Assembly (NCBI GenBank): GCA_030267965.1
Contig: BRYA01000581.1
Coordinates: 1 to 64,000, forward strand
Direction of reading: 5' to 3'
DNA from: Triparma columacea
Lineage: Eukaryota > Sar > Bolidophyceae > Parmales > Triparmaceae
DNA length: 64,000 nt
Part shown: piece by piece, positions 43,030-54,331 of the stretch
How the letters are laid out: the number at the start of each line of letters is the position of its first letter
Numbering within the stretch: the stretch's first letter is position 1
Notes under the pieces: generated by a model
The model's input: the letters and a program-made list of their open reading frames with translations, nothing else
What the model was told of the DNA's origin: nothing
Databases searched by the model: none
Translations under genes and position numbers: made by a program

Positions 43030-43554
43030 ATGGGAACAGTATGCGCCAAAGAAAACAATGGCAACAGAAATGGTTTGCGCATTTCGACGTCTGCTGAGGT
43101 TAGTATAAAAAGAAAGATAACTGGAGCTTTGCACTCGGGCGGTAATGGGGGCGAAGCAAGCAATAGTAACAAAGAAAATATGGCAGGAGGAGATGATGGA
43201 GAGGAGAAGAGGGAACCAAAGAAATCCAAGGCGTTGCGTGGGGCGGCCCTCATAGCTGCGTGCAATTTTAGCAGCGAAGAGGAAGATTTCGACGACGCGA
43301 GAGGCGAGAGTGCAAAATTCTCGGAAATATCTCCACCTGGGCTTGTGAACGACGAATCCAAATCGCGAAAGAGGTTGGAAAAGGTTTTAAAGAAAAATAA
43401 AATAGATTCACCTGGAAGGGGGGGGGGGACGGGAAGGAGCAAGAAATTCCTCGCTGATGATGTATCACAGCAAGGAGGAAAAGCATTGAGAGGTAAGGCA
43501 TTGCTCATGGCCTGTGCTGGTGGTGAAGATGGATGGAGCAGCGACGAAGACTAA
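43030..43554 (+). CDS. Hypothetical protein with two KALRGxAL motifs
   Basis: A 174-residue single-exon frame from ATG 43030; the frame is open a little further upstream. Composition is Lys/Ser/Gly/Glu-rich and probably disordered. Two similar segments stand out: KALRGAALIAACNFSSEEED and KALRGKALLMACAGGEDGWS. Each has a basic-hydrophobic helix followed by Ser and acidic residues that look like casein-kinase-type sites. Basic patches (KREPKKSK, KSRKRLEKVLKKNK) could be nuclear localisation signals. I recognise no family. The gene is divergent from the giant coiled-coil gene (223 bp between starts) and convergent with the methyltransferase gene. Confidence 0.5.
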   Translation: MGTVCAKENNGNRNGLRISTSAEVSIKRKITGALHSGGNGGEASNSNKENMAGGDDGEEKREPKKSKALRGAALIAACNFSSEEEDFDDARGESAKFSEISPPGLVNDESKSRKRLEKVLKKNKIDSPGRGGGTGRSKKFLADDVSQQGGKALRGKALLMACAGGEDGWSSDED

Positions 43555-43588
43555 ATATGTATGTTTACTCAGAATCATCATCATTTAT

Positions 43589-45326
43589 TCAAGGGGCCAG
43601 CGGAAAGCCATTTCTGTACTTCTCCACTTGGTGCATCCTATACCTTCCAACGCAAAAAGAAGCGTCCCCATTAACGTCTCCAGATAAAGGCTCCACGATC
43701 CCCATAGCCACGGCGTGCCTAAACGCAAGGCCCACGTGGAATTTGTATTTATCACATTCCGTTAGGAGCTGCCCGTCCGCCCTGTTGTACAGGTCAGTGC
43801 TGCAGTCATCTACGATGACAATGGAGCCAGGCTTTGCAAAAGGAGCAGCATTGAGAATGTCATTCCACGCGAAAAAGTAAAGATGCCCAGCGTCTATAAA
43901 CACGACGTCATATCCCTGCTGCACGTCGAACCTGCCTTCTTCGATTGAGTCGCTGGCAAACTTTGGCATCGTTTCGACGCTATTTCCGCAAATGAGCTCT
44001 AACTTTTTACTGCTGTCCTTAGAATACATCTTCTTCAGTTTCTCGTACGCAGGGAGAGTGTAAGCTCTTGCGCAAATGTCAAATGACGTGACATTCACCC
44101 CCGGAAATGTCTCCAGCACCATCCCTGCACTGTGACCTGCATTGAATCCCACCTCTAAGTACTTCCCCTCTCCATTTTGCAAGGAAACAGAGACGAGCGT
44201 CAGCAGGGCTCTCCTCTTGATAGCACGGACGAGACCTTCATTGTAACCTTTCTTGGTACTATTGTTTTCATGATTTCCTGCTACTGTGGTTGGTAACTCG
44301 TCATTAGTAATTACTGGTTCTCCATCATATCCAATCTCCCGCCCGTCAACTTTGGACCAACCATTTTGGTGCCACAGATTGCCCTCTAGCATTTGCCCAG
44401 GACTCTTCACAGCCACCTTGTCAAGGGCATCCATCGTTTCCTTGAATCCCCAATCAAGAGGAAAATCCCCCCTTTTCCACGCGTTCTTGCCGTTCGCGCC
44501 GTTCTCCTTATTTGTTGAATATATTTCGTTCGCCATGGCCTGAGTCACGTACGCCTTGCAAGTTCCAAGCGCGGCCTTGGTGCTCTCCTCAAACCCAAGG
44601 GTGTCACTGCAAATTGCAGTTACGACTTTATTTAGGAAATCATAATCAGACGTGTTGTCGACCATGGCAATTACCACAAAGGGCTGTGACGAGCGAAGCG
44701 ATTCATAGAAAGGTTCACGATAAGGGTCAGAGGGGCGCTGGCATTTTTTTTGAACACGTGCGACGTGGTTGCGACCTAGGTTTAGTGCAGTAGCACGTAT
44801 TCAAACTCACAAATAATTTGACACAGCTATCGCCTTCTACAAGGAACATAGGGATCATCTTCTCCAAGCAGAGATAGTACGGCACTGCCAACGGCACTGG
44901 CTCCTGGGAGGTAGGGGAGGCAGGACCAGCAGGGTGCTTGAAGTCAAGGTAAGTTGTACCGGCAAGCATCCGTTTTTCATTCAACATGTTCCCCATCTCA
45001 GCGAGCGCTATCATGTGCACCTTCTCGGGGTCGAGGGTTGGTTGGGACTCGAGGACATTAAGGGCAGAAATGCAGACAAAGGAGGCATGGTTATACATAT
45101 TCAGCTGGGCATAGACAGAGGCCAATTTGACGAGATGGGCAACATCTCCCGATGCAAGAGCGGCAGGAGCATTAGCCCTGAGGGAGCTCAGGGACTGGAT
45201 ATAGTCCGTCTCAGTGGAGGAGGGAGACGAGAGGGGGGGTTCCTTAGATTGGTCAGCGGAAAAGAGAGGAAGGATAACTGAGGCCAAGAGAAGGAACCAG
45301 GAGAGATCCTTCGGCCTAACCCACAT
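43589..45326 (-). CDS. Secretory-pathway class I SAM-dependent methyltransferase-like protein
   Basis: Two exons, 45326-44811 and 44683-43589, join at phase 0 (TTT|GTGAGT; CGTCACAG) for 536 residues. The N-terminus (LSWFLLLASVILPLFSA) is a signal peptide or anchor. Residues 40-110 (LVKLASVYAQLNMYNHASFV) are helical and TPR-like. The C-terminal 230 residues hold a Methyltransf_24-type fold: KYLEVGFNAGHSAGMVLETF (motif I), VNVTSFDICAR (acidic residue for the ribose), LELICGNSVETMPKF, then GYDVVFIDAGHLYFFAWNDI and PGSIVIVDDC. The acidic and His residues in FIDAGH are typical. A similar fold methylates sugars in cell-surface glycans, which would suit the signal sequence, but the substrate cannot be read from sequence. 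Confidence 0.7.
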
Positions 45327-45424
45327 TTCACCGTAAAGGGGGCAGTGGAGGAAGACTTAGGAATCCCTGACTTTTCTCTTCTCAATTAATTTCGGATCAA
45401 TTTATTTTTAATTCACTTAAAATC

Positions 45425-46390
45425 ATGGACACTGTAGAAACTTTACGCCGGAAGCACATACGTACTCTCGAAGTAGTCCAGCAGTTGAGCGACGAGAACA
45501 CCGAATTGAAGGCTAGGCTGGAGTCTGTAGGGGAAAGTGGGGGAAGCTACGAAAAGGGGAAAGGGGAGGAGGAGGAGGTGAAGGTCATTATGGAGATGAG
45601 AGAAGAGATGAAAAAGTTAGAAAATGCGTTGCGCGGGAAGGAGGGAGATGTCAAGACTGCATCCGTAGAGAGGGACGAGGCCAAGGACTCATATGAAGGG
45701 GAGAGGAGGTTGGTAAGGAAACTCAAGAGAGAGATGGAGGTGCAGGGGACCTTGATGGAGGAGCTTAGGAAGGAATTGCAAGGGTTCAGAGAGAGGGAGG
45801 AGGTGAAGGAGGAAGACGAGGGGGGGGGGCTGGACGAGAGGGAGAGAGAGTTTTTCAAGAGCAAGATCAGCATCTTGGAAAAACACGTGGAAGAGCTTAA
45901 GTCGAAGGTTGAGGAGGAGGAGAAGAGGGGGAGGGAGAAGGAAGAAAGGGTGAACTTAGAGGTGCGCGCGTCCAAGGAAAGGGAGGCCGAGGCAAATGCA
46001 GCAGTTGCCAGGGTCAGAGAGGAGGCTGCGAGACTTAGGGAAGAGAATAAGGCGTTGGGGGCTGCGGTCCAAAAGATGGCGGAACAGGGAAGGGACGCAA
46101 ACACGGAGCTAAAAAGGACCAAGAAAGAACTAGAGGGAAGCACGGGCGAGTTAAAGGTGGAAAGGAAAAGACGAGAAGAGGCTGAGAGGAAACTCTCAGA
46201 TTTGGTGGCAAACGAGACAGAAGCAAGGGGAGCACTTCCCCCGTCCCCAGCCAATGTCCCAGAGGTGCAACAGAAGGGAGGAAAGAGGGAGGACTTTGGG
46301 GCATTCGTGGCACTGAAGAAGGAGAACCATGCACTGAGAATGCAGGTAACGCAGCTCATGGAAACCATGACTGGGAGAAGGAAAAGATGA
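45425..46390 (+). CDS. Coiled-coil protein, hypothetical
   Basis: A 321-residue, single-exon protein starting MDTVETLRRKHIRTLEVVQQ. Almost the whole length is heptad-pattern helix rich in Glu, Lys, Arg and Leu. A short Pro-containing break (GALPPSPANVPEVQQKGG) near residue 275 precedes a conserved-looking end (FGAFVALKKENHALRMQVTQ). It should form a parallel dimer with structural or scaffold function. It is divergent from the methyltransferase gene, with 98 bp between starts. The antisense strand is open too, because GAG/AAG-rich codons read as CTC/CTT; that frame is rejected. Confidence 0.65.
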   Translation: MDTVETLRRKHIRTLEVVQQLSDENTELKARLESVGESGGSYEKGKGEEEEVKVIMEMREEMKKLENALRGKEGDVKTASVERDEAKDSYEGERRLVRKLKREMEVQGTLMEELRKELQGFREREEVKEEDEGGGLDEREREFFKSKISILEKHVEELKSKVEEEEKRGREKEERVNLEVRASKEREAEANAAVARVREEAARLREENKALGAAVQKMAEQGRDANTELKRTKKELEGSTGELKVERKRREEAERKLSDLVANETEARGALPPSPANVPEVQQKGGKREDFGAFVALKKENHALRMQVTQLMETMTGRRKR

Positions 46391-46430
46391 TGACATGTGT
46401 GTTGTGACAAAAATGTAGATTATTACAGAC

Positions 46431-48874
46431 TCAATATCCTCCTCCTCCTCCCACCCCTAAATTTCTTCCTAGTATCCTCCCAAACACCCCTAAATTTTGC
46501 GCTGGTGCTGCCTCCTCCCTTCTTCTATTCCTCCCATCAACTTCGTTATAAGCCGCCCTTGCCATAGCTCCCACCCCCAGGTGCGCCTGTTCCTGTGCTG
46601 CCACCGCTGCTCTTGTGTAAGCCGCTCCTCCGTCGACTTCGAGGAGATCGTCGACGTCAACATCAACTTCATCTTCATCTCCCTTCCTCCTTATTCCCAA
46701 GCCCACGCTATTCTCCCTCTGCGCCTTGATGCCTGCCTCCCTCATCGCCAGCCTGTCGTCCTCTATGGAGTTCGTGAAAAGCGGGCACCTGCCACATGAC
46801 TTGTGGTCGCAGTGTGGGGTCTGACAGAAGTGCTTGTACCCGACGGATCGCTCGACCTCCATTCGGCACATGTAGCAGCTCGTGGTTCCGCAAGCGCAGC
46901 TCATCTTGTTGCACCCCTCAATCTTATAAAATCTAAGGGAAATGCAGGAAAAGGGGACAGCGACCGAAGTGTTGAGGTTTAGCTTTTCCCCCGCTCGTCT
47001 TGTGTCGCGCCGTATCAAAACTCACCTCTTTCCGCAATTTACGTTGGGACATATCCTGACCCTCGCCTCCGTCATAGCCTCCTCGATCCTTTTCCTGCTC
47101 TCCGCATGGCACTGTTTCTCGACCTCGTCGCACTTGAGTGGGAAGTGAGGTGGCTCCCCGCATTCCCTGCATGACTCGTACCCGCACCCGATTGCTGGAC
47201 ACACCATTACTCGGTCCTCGACGACCGCCTGGAAGTCGCATCGAGGGCACCGAGTTAGGTTCTCGATTCCGGCGGATTCAACGGCAGCCATGAATGTCGC
47301 CTCCTCCAATTTCTCCAGTACCTTCTTTGGTAGAGCCCTCTTTATCATTTCCTGCGAGAAGGTCCCCAAGCACTTGCCCCCCGAGTCTGACGTCGTCATG
47401 CACTCTAGCTTAGTCTTCTGCGCCCCGAACAGCTGCTCCTCCCCGTACCTTCTTAGGCAGTCTAGGCAAAATAGGTGGCCCTCGGAGCACTGGCACATTT
47501 CCTCAAAGGCTACGTCGCCGTAGCAGCAGGCGCATTCTAAGGTCCCTCCGACATCCTAAGGCGAGAGGTTTGGGACATCGGAATTTGGTTAGGGTTTTGG
47601 GTTAGTTTTTCGTTCCGTTGGTTTGAAGGGTGTTCGTTTTGTTGACGTCCGTTTCCATGGTACAGAATCCCTCCTCACCTCAGCCTCGTCCCTCGCTAGT
47701 GCCCTCGCGAACTCAACGTCCGCCACCTCCATGTTGTTGTTATATTTCTGCTTAACGTATTCGATCTCGTCTCTCAGGATGGGGTCAGAGGGTCTCCAAT
47801 CACCGTGAATCTTAAGTTTCCTTGTCCTACCATTCTTAACAACAACCAAGGACCGAACCTTCAGCTTCTGACGGACCGAGTCCGAGACCCGAGCGCCACC
47901 CTTTGCAAGCTGGAGCTCGGTGTACCCCATAACGTCGATTAGCTCCTTGACGAAACTCGCGTAGTGCCCCTTGTGGTTATCCCCCTCGAGAACTTTCTTA
48001 ATGCACCCGACGTTGAGGAATGGGAATTCGTCGGTTATGAACTTCACAGCCTCCTCGGCGTACTTTGGGTTCGTCCTCCAACCCGTGGACTCGTAGTCCT
48101 TCAGCCTGACCTTTGTAACCCCGAGGGCAGCTGAGATTTTCTGTGGACAAAAGGGAGTAAGGGTTAAGGAGTGTGTGTGGGTGATAAGTAGTCCCCCCGT
48201 GGTGGCCTTCAGCTAATTGAACCCCCCCCCCCCCACAACGCTCTTTTCCTCTTGTTTCCATTCCCCTCACCTCGTCCTCATTACGAAAGTCCGTCCCCTT
48301 CCTCTTATCGTAACCGTCCGTAGCCATGGCGTCAAGGACGGCCGGAACGTGGTGGAAGTCGGTGCACCTGAACCTCAGGAGGAGGGACTTGGCGTAGGAT
48401 GGGTCGCTGTCTGGGAAAACGTCGAGGACAGACTGGACGAGATCCTTGAGGGAGGGAGGAGCGACATCCAAGACACTAGAAGAGGAGCGGGTGGATGCGT
48501 TGACGTCACCGCCCTTGGACTCCTTGGCCTCGCTATTTGACTCCTTGGCATCGCTGTTGGCCCCATTCTCCCGCTTCGGCCTCTTCAAGGGAGAACCCCT
48601 GGGGCTCCCCTTGGCATCGTCGTTTGAGAGGTCAACCAGGCAGGCACGCTTGGTTGGTGAGTTCTTTGAAGGCGATGAACCCTTTGTCTCATATAGAAAC
48701 TTGACCTCCTTGACGGAGAGTGAGAGATGAGTACGAGAGGAAGGTGAGAATTGGGTTAGAGAGTTTGATCGTTTGGGGGAGGGTCGGGGGGAAATTTTAG
48801 CTAGGGAGAGTTTGCAAGGCTCTTACATCGTTACTATCCGCTGAATGTTGTTCTTTAGGCTGAGCAGCATCCAT
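46431..48874 (-). CDS. RBR-type E3 ubiquitin ligase, RNF216/TRIAD3-like
   Basis: Five exons: 48874-48827, 48708-48271, 48140-47679, 47555-47026 and 46932-46431. Phases agree throughout, for 659 residues. The N-terminal third is disordered with basic patches. Residues 165-300 are helical (LNVGCIKKVLEGDNHKGHYA), as in the region before the RNF216 RING. RING1 starts LECACCYGDVAFEEMCQCSE and continues GHLFCLDCLRRYGEEQLFG. The IBR is NLTRCPRCDFQAVVEDRVMV with CRECGEPPHF. RING2, restored across the last intron (CPNVNCGKR+FYKIEGCNKM), continues SCACGTTSCYMCR, where the Cys of SCACG is the likely thioester site. RBR ligases pass ubiquitin through this Cys to substrate. A C-terminal Cys/His cluster (CQTPHCDHKSCGRCPLF) resembles the RNF216 extra zinc site. 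Confidence 0.85.
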
Positions 48875-49138
48875 GCTCACGGCTATCAAGAGTTTTGGGT
48901 GAAAGAAAGGGGGTAAAAGTCAAAACAAGGTCAAAATTCTCCCTTGCTCGGACTCCAGACCCATTTTTGCACCTTTTTTGAGTTGTCATTTAATCTTCAT
49001 CAGCTGATTGTTTCAACTCAATTTTCATCATAATACATCTAATAAAGGTATTAGTTTGTATAAAAGTCAATAAAACAAGCTCTAAAGCAAAGTACATTGA
49101 AATAAAAGAAGTCAAAAGAAGCCAGCCCCGCACTCACA
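48875..49138. other. Divergent intergenic region
   Basis: 264 bp between the RBR ligase gene and the SUMO-protease gene. It is AT-rich around 48980-49110. No gene was seen. Confidence 0.4.
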
Positions 49139-51740
49139 ATGTTTTCAATGTTTTCATCATCATCATCAAATCAAAGAAGTATTGAAAGTCGGTACATGGC
49201 AGATGATGATAGAAGTATAAACAGTGAATTTAGTTCATTATACTCAGGACGTAGTAGAGGAATTAAAAGGACTACAGATGGAGGTGTGAAAGGTGAGGAT
49301 AGTTAAATAGGATAGATAGGTTAGGCTATATATAACCTAATGTGAACAGGGGTCAGGCTATTGCTGCTGCTCCTTCCGTCTCTATCTCACCTCTCCTCAA
49401 CCTCCCCTCAACCTCCCCTCTTCTCCCCACTCAAGCTGACCGAACCCTCTCTCTCCCAGGCATGGGAGTAGAAGGCGGTATTCTTGGATCCCTCAGCCAT
49501 CTCTCTAGGTACAAAAACCGATCTACCCGTTCCATATCATCCCCTTCCCCCCACCGTGTTGTTGACCTCACCAGTCCTGAAAGTACCCCCCCCTCATCAT
49601 CATCATCATCCCCCCTCCTTCTGCCTCGAGGTTGCTACCATGCAGTCGTTCAGGCCATCCACGATCGCCTAACCTCAGATACATCATGTTACCCAACCGA
49701 GCTCCAGCTACTTCTCGCAGTCAGAAACAACCAGCGTGTAAAGGACGAGTGGTTCAAGGTCAGGAGTACCTCGGTCCCCGGTACTTTCGAAGGCCAAAGT
49801 ACTGGGATGAGCCAGGTGGAAATCCTGAGCGGTTCCATGGCTATGCTCAATATCGTTAAGGGGGGGAGTAAGGCGAGGGAAAACTCTAGCTACTCATCAC
49901 CCTCCTCATCCCCATCCTACGACCCGAGCTGCTGGAGACCGTTTGATGAGCATACAAATAAGCTTCGAATGACGGTATCGAACAACAGGGTTAAGAAAGG
50001 TGTCTCGGCGGAAGAATTCGCTAACAAATGGTTCAAGGAGGAGAAGGATATGGGGGTAGGGCAGGGGGTTGGGATGGGGAAAGAACAGGTGAGGGAAACC
50101 TTTTTGAGGAGAACGAAAGAAGGGAGACATCACGGGGATTCTTGCGAAATCATTTTTTCATTAAGTAGACAAAACTCAACTTTATACATCGTCCACCCCC
50201 CCCCCTGCTTCCGCAACAGTTTGAGAGGTTGCTGAGAAAGCATAGGTTGGAAAGTCCTAGGCACTCTGAGAGCAGGGCTAAAGCCTCGGCGGAAGTTGGG
50301 GTTGTTAGGAAGAGCAGCCACGGTTACCACGAGAAGAGGATTAATAGGATTAAGGAAGGGAGGTGAGAATGGACCATGAAGTGAAAGGTGTTTGTGGGGT
50401 AAAACTTCGTCGCGACCGCTAAGCCGAGCCTTACAATTTCAAACATACATATCCAAACTAATGAAACCCCGTGATTCCACTCCCTCGCGCAGCAAGGAGG
50501 ACATGACTCGTGACAAGAGAGAGGCCTTAAAAGAGGACATAGACAAGTGGAAGTCCCCCCGCGCCCTTCGTAAGGAGCGTCTCGAGGAATCCCTCCGTCT
50601 AGCCGCCGAGGCCGAAGCCCGTGCCAAGGTGAAGGTTTTCAGGGTACTCACTGACGAGGAGAGCAGAATGGTCGTTAAGGGGATGAGACAAAGCGGGAGC
50701 GAATCGGAGGTTATGGCGAGCCTGGAGGGGGACAGCATCACGAGGAGGAACTTACTAACGCTACAACCGGGGGCGTGGCTGAGCGATGAGGTTATTCACT
50801 ATTACTTCAGCTTACTTAGGGAGAGGGACAGAATACAGTGCGAGCAGACGGGGGGCAGGAGGAGGTGAGAGATTTATGGCCTGGCAGGACTGGTCGAAGG
50901 AATGGTTTTTCATGGGGGGATCTTTGTGGGAAATACTGACCCCTCTGTTTGCTTCGGCACTCGCTCGATGCTCGCAGCTGGTTCTTTAAGAGCTTCTTCT
51001 TCACCAAGCTCCTAAACGAGGGAGGCTACAACTATAAGAATGTCAAGAGGTGGAGTAAGAAGGTGCCAGGAAAAGATATATTTGAGGTGAGAATGAACGA
51101 GAACAAAGTGCAGCTTTCACGCAAATTCTAAACACCAACGCACCGCTTCCGTCGTCACCGCCGCAGCTCAACTGCATATTCTGGCCCCTCAACCTCAACA
51201 ACATGCACTGGTGTTGCCTCAAGGCTGACATGAGAAACAAGGTCATCACCTACTACGATAGTTTCGGAAGGTGAGAACAGGCAAAAGCGGAGGAGGCAAC
51301 GCACAACGTCTAAATGCTAAGCCCCCCCTCCCCCCCATCTCGCTCGCCCCCCCCCCCGCGCTCCTCGCAGCTCTGACTCGCACGGATTCCTCAGCGCGAC
51401 GCTCAGATACTTCAAGGACGAGTGGGAGGCCAAAGGCAAGCCGGGGGAGTTCAAGGAGGAGGAGGTGAGTTGCTTGTCGTTTTGATTCGTGTGCGTTCCG
51501 CTTCTCCTCGCGTCATCCAGCTAAACCCTTTCCCCACCCCTCTACGCTTTACCACAGTGGACTCTAATGGAGACGCCTGGTGACTACCCTCAGCAGCTCA
51601 ACGGTTACGACTGCGGCGTCTTCACCTGCACCTGCGCCGACTTCCTCAGCGCCGGGAAGCACACCAACTTCACGCAGAGAGATGTCACGGGTATGAGGAG
51701 ACTTATCGCACTTAGGATACTCAAGAACGTTGCGGACTAG
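49139..51740 (+). CDS. Ulp1/SENP-type SUMO protease
   Basis: Eight exons are proposed: 49139-49285, 49357-50088, 50220-50362, 50493-50864, 50978-51086, 51167-51270, 51371-51464 and 51558-51740, for about 627 residues. All joins but the first use clear sites. The first (GGT|GTGAAA to TCAG|GCT) is weak, and the true 5' end may differ. The N-terminal 350 residues are Ser-rich and disordered. The C48 cysteine-protease domain is complete: LQPGAWLSDEVIHYYFSLL (substrate strand), WFFKSFFFTKL, IFWPLNLNNMHWCC (catalytic His), ITYYDSFG (Asp) and PQQLNGYDCGVFTC (Gln oxyanion and nucleophile Cys). These enzymes mature SUMO and remove it from substrates, mostly at the nucleus. The gene converges with the ankyrin gene, stops 61 bp apart. 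Confidence 0.85.
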
Positions 51741-51801
51741 GGGTTGGCGGAGTGTTGAGTAATAAACTTGAGCTGTCATGAACAACAACAACCACTAATT
51801 T

Positions 51802-53965
51802 TCAATCCTCCTCCTCTTCTCCCCCCTCCTCTTCCTCATCATCTATGCCGAATTCCCCCTTTTCAACAACTGGTACAATTCTGCCGACCCTACTGAAGTT
51901 CCTTCCATCGGCCATTCCCGCCCCGACCATCCTGCTCTTTGCAAACATGCTCCTTGCCCTTGATTTTGGATCCCTAAAGAAATCCTCTCCCTTGGTCCCC
52001 CCCCTTTTCTCGAGAAATTGTGCAGCCTCCATGTGCCCAAAGCTCCGTGCGCAGTCGAGGGGCGTCGCCCCGTACATGTCAGTCGCATTGAGGTCCAACC
52101 CTAGTTCAAGCAAGAAATCAAGCAGCTCTACCCTGCCGAATTTCGCGGCTGTATGGAGGCATGACATGTCAGTGCTGTTGGTCCTGAAAGCGTCAGAGGG
52201 GGGGTCCAAACTCAGCAGGTACTCGCACATCTCCAGCCCCCCCCTCTCCACAGCAGCGTGAAAGGGGGTTATCAACTGGAGGTTAGGCTCGTCCCACTTG
52301 GCGCCCATTTTGACCAAGATCTTGACGACGTCTAAACAGCCCCTCTGCGCCGCGGCGTAGAGTGGAGTGAGGTCGTTGTTGGTCTTCTTCTCGACGACGA
52401 CAATGCCGGGAATCTCGCGGTTCATCTGAAGCAATATCTTTACTACTTCCAGGTGCCCCTGGGCGCACGCAGTGAAAAAAGGCGTTATGCCTCTGATATC
52501 TGCAGTCATTGGATTTGCTCCGTTGTCCAGCAAAAAATTCACCATCTTAACATCACCATTTGCGCAAGCCAAGGCTAGTGGAGTGACACCGTCGTCTGCC
52601 CCTTCGTTTACGTTTGCGCCCTTCTCAAGGAGCAGTTCTGCAATCTTTGTGCTTCGATTTTTCACACACAAGTACAGTGGGGTCTCTCCATATCCGTCCT
52701 TCGCCCCAGGTTGCGCCCCCTTGTCCAGGAAGAATATGGCGAGGTTTAAGTTCCCACACGAGCAGGCGGAATGGAGCAATTTCTCCCCGCTCCTGGCTTC
52801 CATCTCCTCAAAGGTCCTGTGCGTTGCGAGCCAGACGAGGATCTCGTCGAGGTCGTTCTTAAAAATTGCCTTTATTATGTAGTTCGGTATCAGCTCTGCC
52901 GCTGTCTTCGTCTTCGGGCGGGCTGGCATTTTCGTGAAGTTGTTGTTCCCTATAACGCGCCGGTTCGTGGCGTGGAGAGTCACACTTGGAACCGCTATTG
53001 GCTGGACCTTCATCCTTGGCGTTTCCATGTCGGGTTCCATCTCCAAGCTCGGCTTACGCCTTGAATAAGTTCCCTTTGTTCCACCCTTGATCACCAGGTG
53101 GGCCTGCTTCCAGTCTTTATTCACCTTGTGCCGCGAAGCCTTCCTTACTCTATGACTGACAACAGGAAGATCTGCTATTTTGAGAATCACTTTGCCAATC
53201 AGTTTGGACCAAGTCCTCACGTCCTTTCTTATGGGACAAGCAAGGTGGTAATTGAAGTTCTCCGGCCCAGCACCTGTCTTCTTTTTCTTCCCAATCGAAG
53301 TTATTGAAAAGGTAAAGTGACTCACGCCTCCAATGGCAAGCCTCCCTGTTTCAGTAATCTTAGCAGAATGCAGAAACACCACGTGCATGGGCTGCGTATA
53401 TCTAGTAGGGTTGTGGAAGTGCTCCTCCTTGGCGAATATCTTGAAGTACGACTTCTCCCCATCCAAGGTGCAGAACCTGTCATGCCAACTGTGGTGGAGC
53501 ACGTAGGGATCATGAGGGTTTGCAGTAGTGAGCCGTACCTGCAATGGCGGGGATTATTAGGATAGTGTATACAACAGATAATGTATATATCTTTCACAAA
53601 ACTTTCGCTAAACTCTCCTCTTATGACCTGACGACACTTACCTCTTCGGCAAACTTCTCAGGTGGAGTGTCGTCCTCCCAAAACTTCAAAAGACTCATCT
53701 TGAGTGGCGGCGTAGTGCTCACCGGGGGGGTAGCGCTATTCTCATCTTCATCGTAGAATTCATCATCCTCTTCCCCATGACCATGAAAACCCTCGGGCAG
53801 TTGGAGTTGCCTCGTGTCTGTAGTCCACGCCGAGGCGTACTTCTCACCCTCCTCGTCACCCGGACCGATTTGGTCCCGGGCCTCCCTCACTACCGTGGAA
53901 GCTGTCGTCTCTCCCCCCCAAGAAACACTGCTTCCATTCCCTTGGTTTTTCTTCATGGTCGCCAT
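51802..53965 (-). CDS. Ankyrin-repeat protein with N-terminal PH-like domain
   Basis: Two exons, 53965-53642 and 53538-51802, join at phase 0 (GAG|GTAAGT; CATTGCAG) for 686 residues. An acidic, disordered N-terminus (about 1-105) precedes a region of about 130 residues resembling a PH fold: SWHDRFCTLDGEKSYFKIFA, then VVFLHSAKITETGRLAIGGV and KDVRTWSKLIGKVILK as the C-terminal helix. After a basic linker, seven to eight ankyrin repeats run from about residue 350 to 620 (GETPLYLCVKNRSTKIAELL, DGVTPLALACANGDVKMVNF, RGITPFFTACAQGHLEVVKI, and so on). The protein ends in an acidic tail. This combination suggests a membrane-lipid-binding scaffold. No catalytic domain is seen. Confidence 0.7.
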
Positions 53966-54331
53966 GGGACTTGGGACTTCCTCAAGTACGTCTGAAGTCT
54001 CCGGGCCTACAAACCCAACCCTAGCAGATCTTTAAAGAGGTCAATTGCCCCGCGCTGGAAGAAGAGGGCGCCTCGACAGCACCTTAATCAATTAAGGTCT
54101 GGCTAGCAAACAAAACAGGAAAAAGACAAAGAGGAAAAGGGACTTCAGCAGATTAATTACAGCTGAGAGCTGTAAGCAAAGCAGGAATTCTTATTGGATA
54201 TATATATATTATATAGATATAATATATATATATATATATAGGAACACCTGGGGGTCCCAAGTGTTTATCTTGAGTTTCATCTTGAGCAGAAAGCTGTTAA
54301 GCTTGTGGCAACTTGACTGCTCGAGGTTGCG
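53966..54331. other. Divergent intergenic region with AT microsatellite
   Basis: 366 bp between the ankyrin and kinase genes. An (AT)n microsatellite with a few interruptions occupies about 54197-54240. No coding sequence was recognised. Confidence 0.6.
54197..54240. repeat. AT dinucleotide microsatellite
   Basis: About 44 bp of TATATATATATT and ATATAATATATATATATATA lie 91 bp upstream of the kinase start codon. It is self-complementary and can form cruciforms. Confidence 0.9.

Noticed and set aside
45547..46410. 287-codon minus-strand frame opposite the coiled-coil gene
   Set aside because: GAG/AAG codons read backwards as CTC/CTT give a Ser/Leu/Phe-rich chain typical of antisense shadows. 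The same applies to plus-strand frames opposite the giant coiled-coil gene (35400-41300).
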